Source: Hysterium pulicare CBS 123377
Taxonomy: Eukaryota; Ascomycota; Dothideomycetes; Hysteriales; Hysteriaceae
Direction: 5' to 3'
DNA: 34,280 nucleotides
NCBI GenBank assembly: GCA_000467715.1
Contig: AJFK01000299.1
Coordinates: 1 to 34,280, forward strand
The translations under genes were made by a program, and so were the position numbers. Positions 32,060 to 34,280 of this stretch are shown here, piece by piece (the first letter of the stretch is position 1; the number at the start of each line of letters is the position of its first letter). Under the pieces are notes generated by a model. That model was not told the DNA's origin. It saw only the letters and a list, made by a program, of their open reading frames with translations, and searched no databases.

Positions 32060-34280
32060 GGTGTGAATTAGGTAGCATGGTAGACTAGATAATAATAAGT
32101 TATTATAACATTAAAACTTTTTATAAACTACTAAATATAAGATTTGACTAGGTCCCCTTATTTATAATAAAATATTATAGAACCTATATAAATCTTAGTA
32201 GAAAAACTAAAAGAATTAGTGTTAATTTATGTAGATAAACTACTATAATTGATTGTACTAAAACAACCTTGATTCATCGTGAAGCAAAACCCGTAGGGGT
32301 ATAATCTATTGTAAGTCAACTACTCTAAGCTAAATTAGGAAGGAATAGGAAAACTTTGCAACCTATAAGCATTTTTTTACAATAATTGATTGGAGTATAA
32401 TTTTAAGAGTAACTTAGATAGAAATACTAATGTTTAGTTCTAACAGAGCTTGAAAGGAATATTTCTTAATAGTAGAAATAATTCTAAAGAGTATTAAAGC
32501 TCTATAACTAACAATTTTAGTGTGGTAGAGGGTAGCGCACAAGCTAGACGGTTGAAAGATGCTAAATTCTATCTAAATCTTATTTTAATGTATTCTATTC
32601 CTATACTTAAACTAACTAATACGTCTTTAGGTATTAGCCTAGGCATATACACGGCCTAGTTTCCTAAATCTATGTATTAGAGCTTGAAAGATTTGTTTTG
32701 TGCTGCTCTATAAGCTTCTATAGGCCCTATTGAAAGTTTCTTGCAGAAATTCAATCCTATAGGGAGGCAGAAGTTAGCACACAATAAGTTTAGGTTAGTA
32801 GAATAGAATATATCCTTACACCTAAGTATTAAACTAGATTTAAGAACTATAATTTAGGTTTCTAAAACTAGAATCTAAAATCTAGCTTTATATTCTATGC
32901 ACGTAGCTACTACTATTTAGCGTTTAATAAATAGATTATATTTAACTACTTACTATAACAAAAAAATTATAACTAATAGACTAGTATTCTAGCATAACTA
33001 TTTTGTTAAAATAGTAAGTAGAAGCAAAATTAAAGCGAACGATAAATATTAAATTCTAAAAGCGCGTTTAAGGCTTAGTAGTAAATCTAGCAAAATATAG
33101 TAGAGTTATAGAGCTAATGTATATTTTATTATATAGCGTACCTAAACTTAAGGTAGGCAATTATACTTAAACTAGAGTATATTAGGTTGCACTAGCTACT
33201 AGTTACTAGCCGCAGTTTTGAAGGGTTTAAGTACCTAGTTAGCCTTAAATAATAGCGTTACGAACTACTAAATAGTAACTATATTACTATTTTATTACTT
33301 ATAAAGGTATTAATTTAGTATAGTTTAGTACTCTATAGTATAGGTTAGTACTTTTTATACTAAATTATACTAAATCTATAAGCTTAAACGCTGTGCCTTA
33401 ACCTGCTAGGCGCCTTTAACAGCACCTAGCCAACTAACACAGTCCTTAACATAAATTTTACGCCTTAGCTTTAGCTTTGTCTCGTGCAAATGGAAATTGT
33501 CTACCGTACCAATACGTAGAATACTTATTCCCGGGAACGCCTCACTAACATGATACATAAGCGTGCTATAGGTGGAGCAGAAATAATTAGTTATTAGCTT
33601 ACCTAATGCAATAGTGCGCGATTAGCTATAAGCTATTAGGTTGTCGTAGCTGCGGACGTGCGTGAGATGTGCGTCGGCGACGGTGAAGTTCGAGGCAAAC
33701 ATAGACGCCGTAATCTTGCGGTAGTTAGTGCAGTGGTAGATAAAGGTGCTAACTAGGCTAGGGCCTTTGGTTGGGAATGCTAGCTGCACGGCGCTATAGA
33801 AGCAGGTTACTGTTGCCGAGTCTTCTTTTAACTAGCCGTTGTTAGCGCCGCCTGCTAGAAGGAAGTACGGCTTGGATTTATTAGCGGTAGCGGCTATAGC
33901 ACTCTATATTATAGTGTAGTGTAGCTCTAGTATCTAGTGTTATTAATGTTGCGAGACGTAGTAAGTAGAATTATAAGTTAACTATTTTTTTTCTAGTCTA
34001 GCGTGTGTATTAACCCTATTCTTTGTTTTAGTAAGCAAGCTTAGACACTCTCTCTAGAGAGTCTAGTTAGCTAAACCTTAAAAATGTTATTCTAGGCTAA
34101 AATTCCTAGACGCGTCCCTTATATCTACTATAATAAACGTAATTTACGTAGATAAACACATTTAATTAGGATAAATATATTAGAATTCTCTATATTTAGC
34201 GTTAAGCCTTTCTTTAGTAACCCTTTTAATATTTTTAAGAGTATTACTAAAATTATTAAAACTCTACTAAATACTACTCT
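32060..34280. repeat. AT-rich, TpA-rich block, probably RIP-mutated repeat DNA
   Basis: From about 32060 to the window end the base composition changes sharply: TA, TAG and TAA dominate and long frames vanish on both strands. TpA excess with CpA/TpG loss is the product of repeat-induced point mutation (C to T, preferring CpA), known from filamentous ascomycetes. The only less AT-rich part is about 33406-33905, which holds a relic coding frame. No terminal repeats or transposase motif could be recognised, so the element type is unknown. The block continues beyond the window. Confidence 0.75.
33406..33903 (-). pseudogene. RIP-damaged relic of a protein-coding sequence
   Basis: Reading the minus strand in one frame from about 33903 to a TAG at 33406-33408 gives a protein-like sequence with only two internal stops: TAG at 33832-33834 and TAA at 33622-33624. 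Both could come from CAG/CAA or CGA by C-to-T change. Good protein-like stretches are YFLLAGGANNG, AFPTKGPSLVSTFIYHCTNY, TVADAHLTHVRSYDNL and YHVSEAFPGISILRIGTVDN. No frame shift is needed over about 165 codons. I do not recognise the family with certainty. Extension upstream is blocked by a further in-frame TAG at 33904-33906. It may be a gene captured in, or carried by, a repeat. Confidence 0.65.

Noticed and set aside
34050-34061. Perfect 12-nt palindrome CTCTCTAGAGAG in the AT-rich block
   Set aside because: Short, no loop or flanking terminal repeat, and easily produced by TAG-rich sequence.
1-34280. tRNA genes, rRNA, CRISPR arrays
   Set aside because: No B-box-like GGTTCGANNCC with a matching fold, no rRNA core sequence, and no regularly spaced repeats were found; CRISPR is not expected in a fungal nucleus.

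Overview
The window is nuclear DNA from a filamentous ascomycete (Pezizomycotina). The genes carry short GT-AG introns, mostly 49-70 nt, often with CTAAC-type branch sites. Their products are typical of this group: a SUR7-family protein, ATG29, a Rogdi/RAV2 protein, a fused siroheme synthase and git3/CRL-like receptors. The right end is an AT-rich, TpA-rich block that looks like repeat-induced point mutation (RIP). The class within Pezizomycotina cannot be fixed by eye. All gene models below were spliced by hand, and every exon sum closes in frame.

Left part (1-11800): two paralogous seven-transmembrane receptors lie in the same orientation (684-2167 and 6445-7755). They are separated by about 4.3 kb with no convincing gene. 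An aquaporin with a long serine-rich tail lies on the minus strand (9211-10549), convergent with the second receptor.

Middle part (11800-22210): a PA-TM-RING-H2 membrane ubiquitin-ligase candidate (11809-14618) converges on a four-TM SUR7-family plasma-membrane protein (15087-15974, minus). A divergent intergenic region of about 0.9 kb leads to a block of plus-strand housekeeping genes. These are RAV2/Rogdi (V-ATPase assembly, 16858-17961), a bifunctional siroheme synthase (sulfite reductase cofactor, 18332-20018) and ATG29 (autophagy scaffold, 20362-22209, seven exons including a 10-nt microexon).

Right part (22210-34280): a long low-complexity coiled-coil protein of unknown function (about 23988-26971) is followed by an unrecognised 260-residue protein (28533-29315). 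Next come a fructosamine/ketosamine-3-kinase (29742-30976, minus) and what looks like the C-terminal remnant of a larger fungal membrane protein (31373-32059, minus). That remnant stops at the edge of the AT-rich block (about 32060-34280). Inside the block, a relic reading frame at 33406-33903 (minus) still reads as protein across in-frame stops.

The genes do not form one pathway and no secondary-metabolite cluster is visible. The most informative points are the paired receptors with a shared two-part motif in otherwise divergent tails, the changed selectivity-filter position of the aquaporin, the stop-free 3n introns of RAV2, the ATG29 microexon, and the gene truncation and RIP relic at the isochore boundary.
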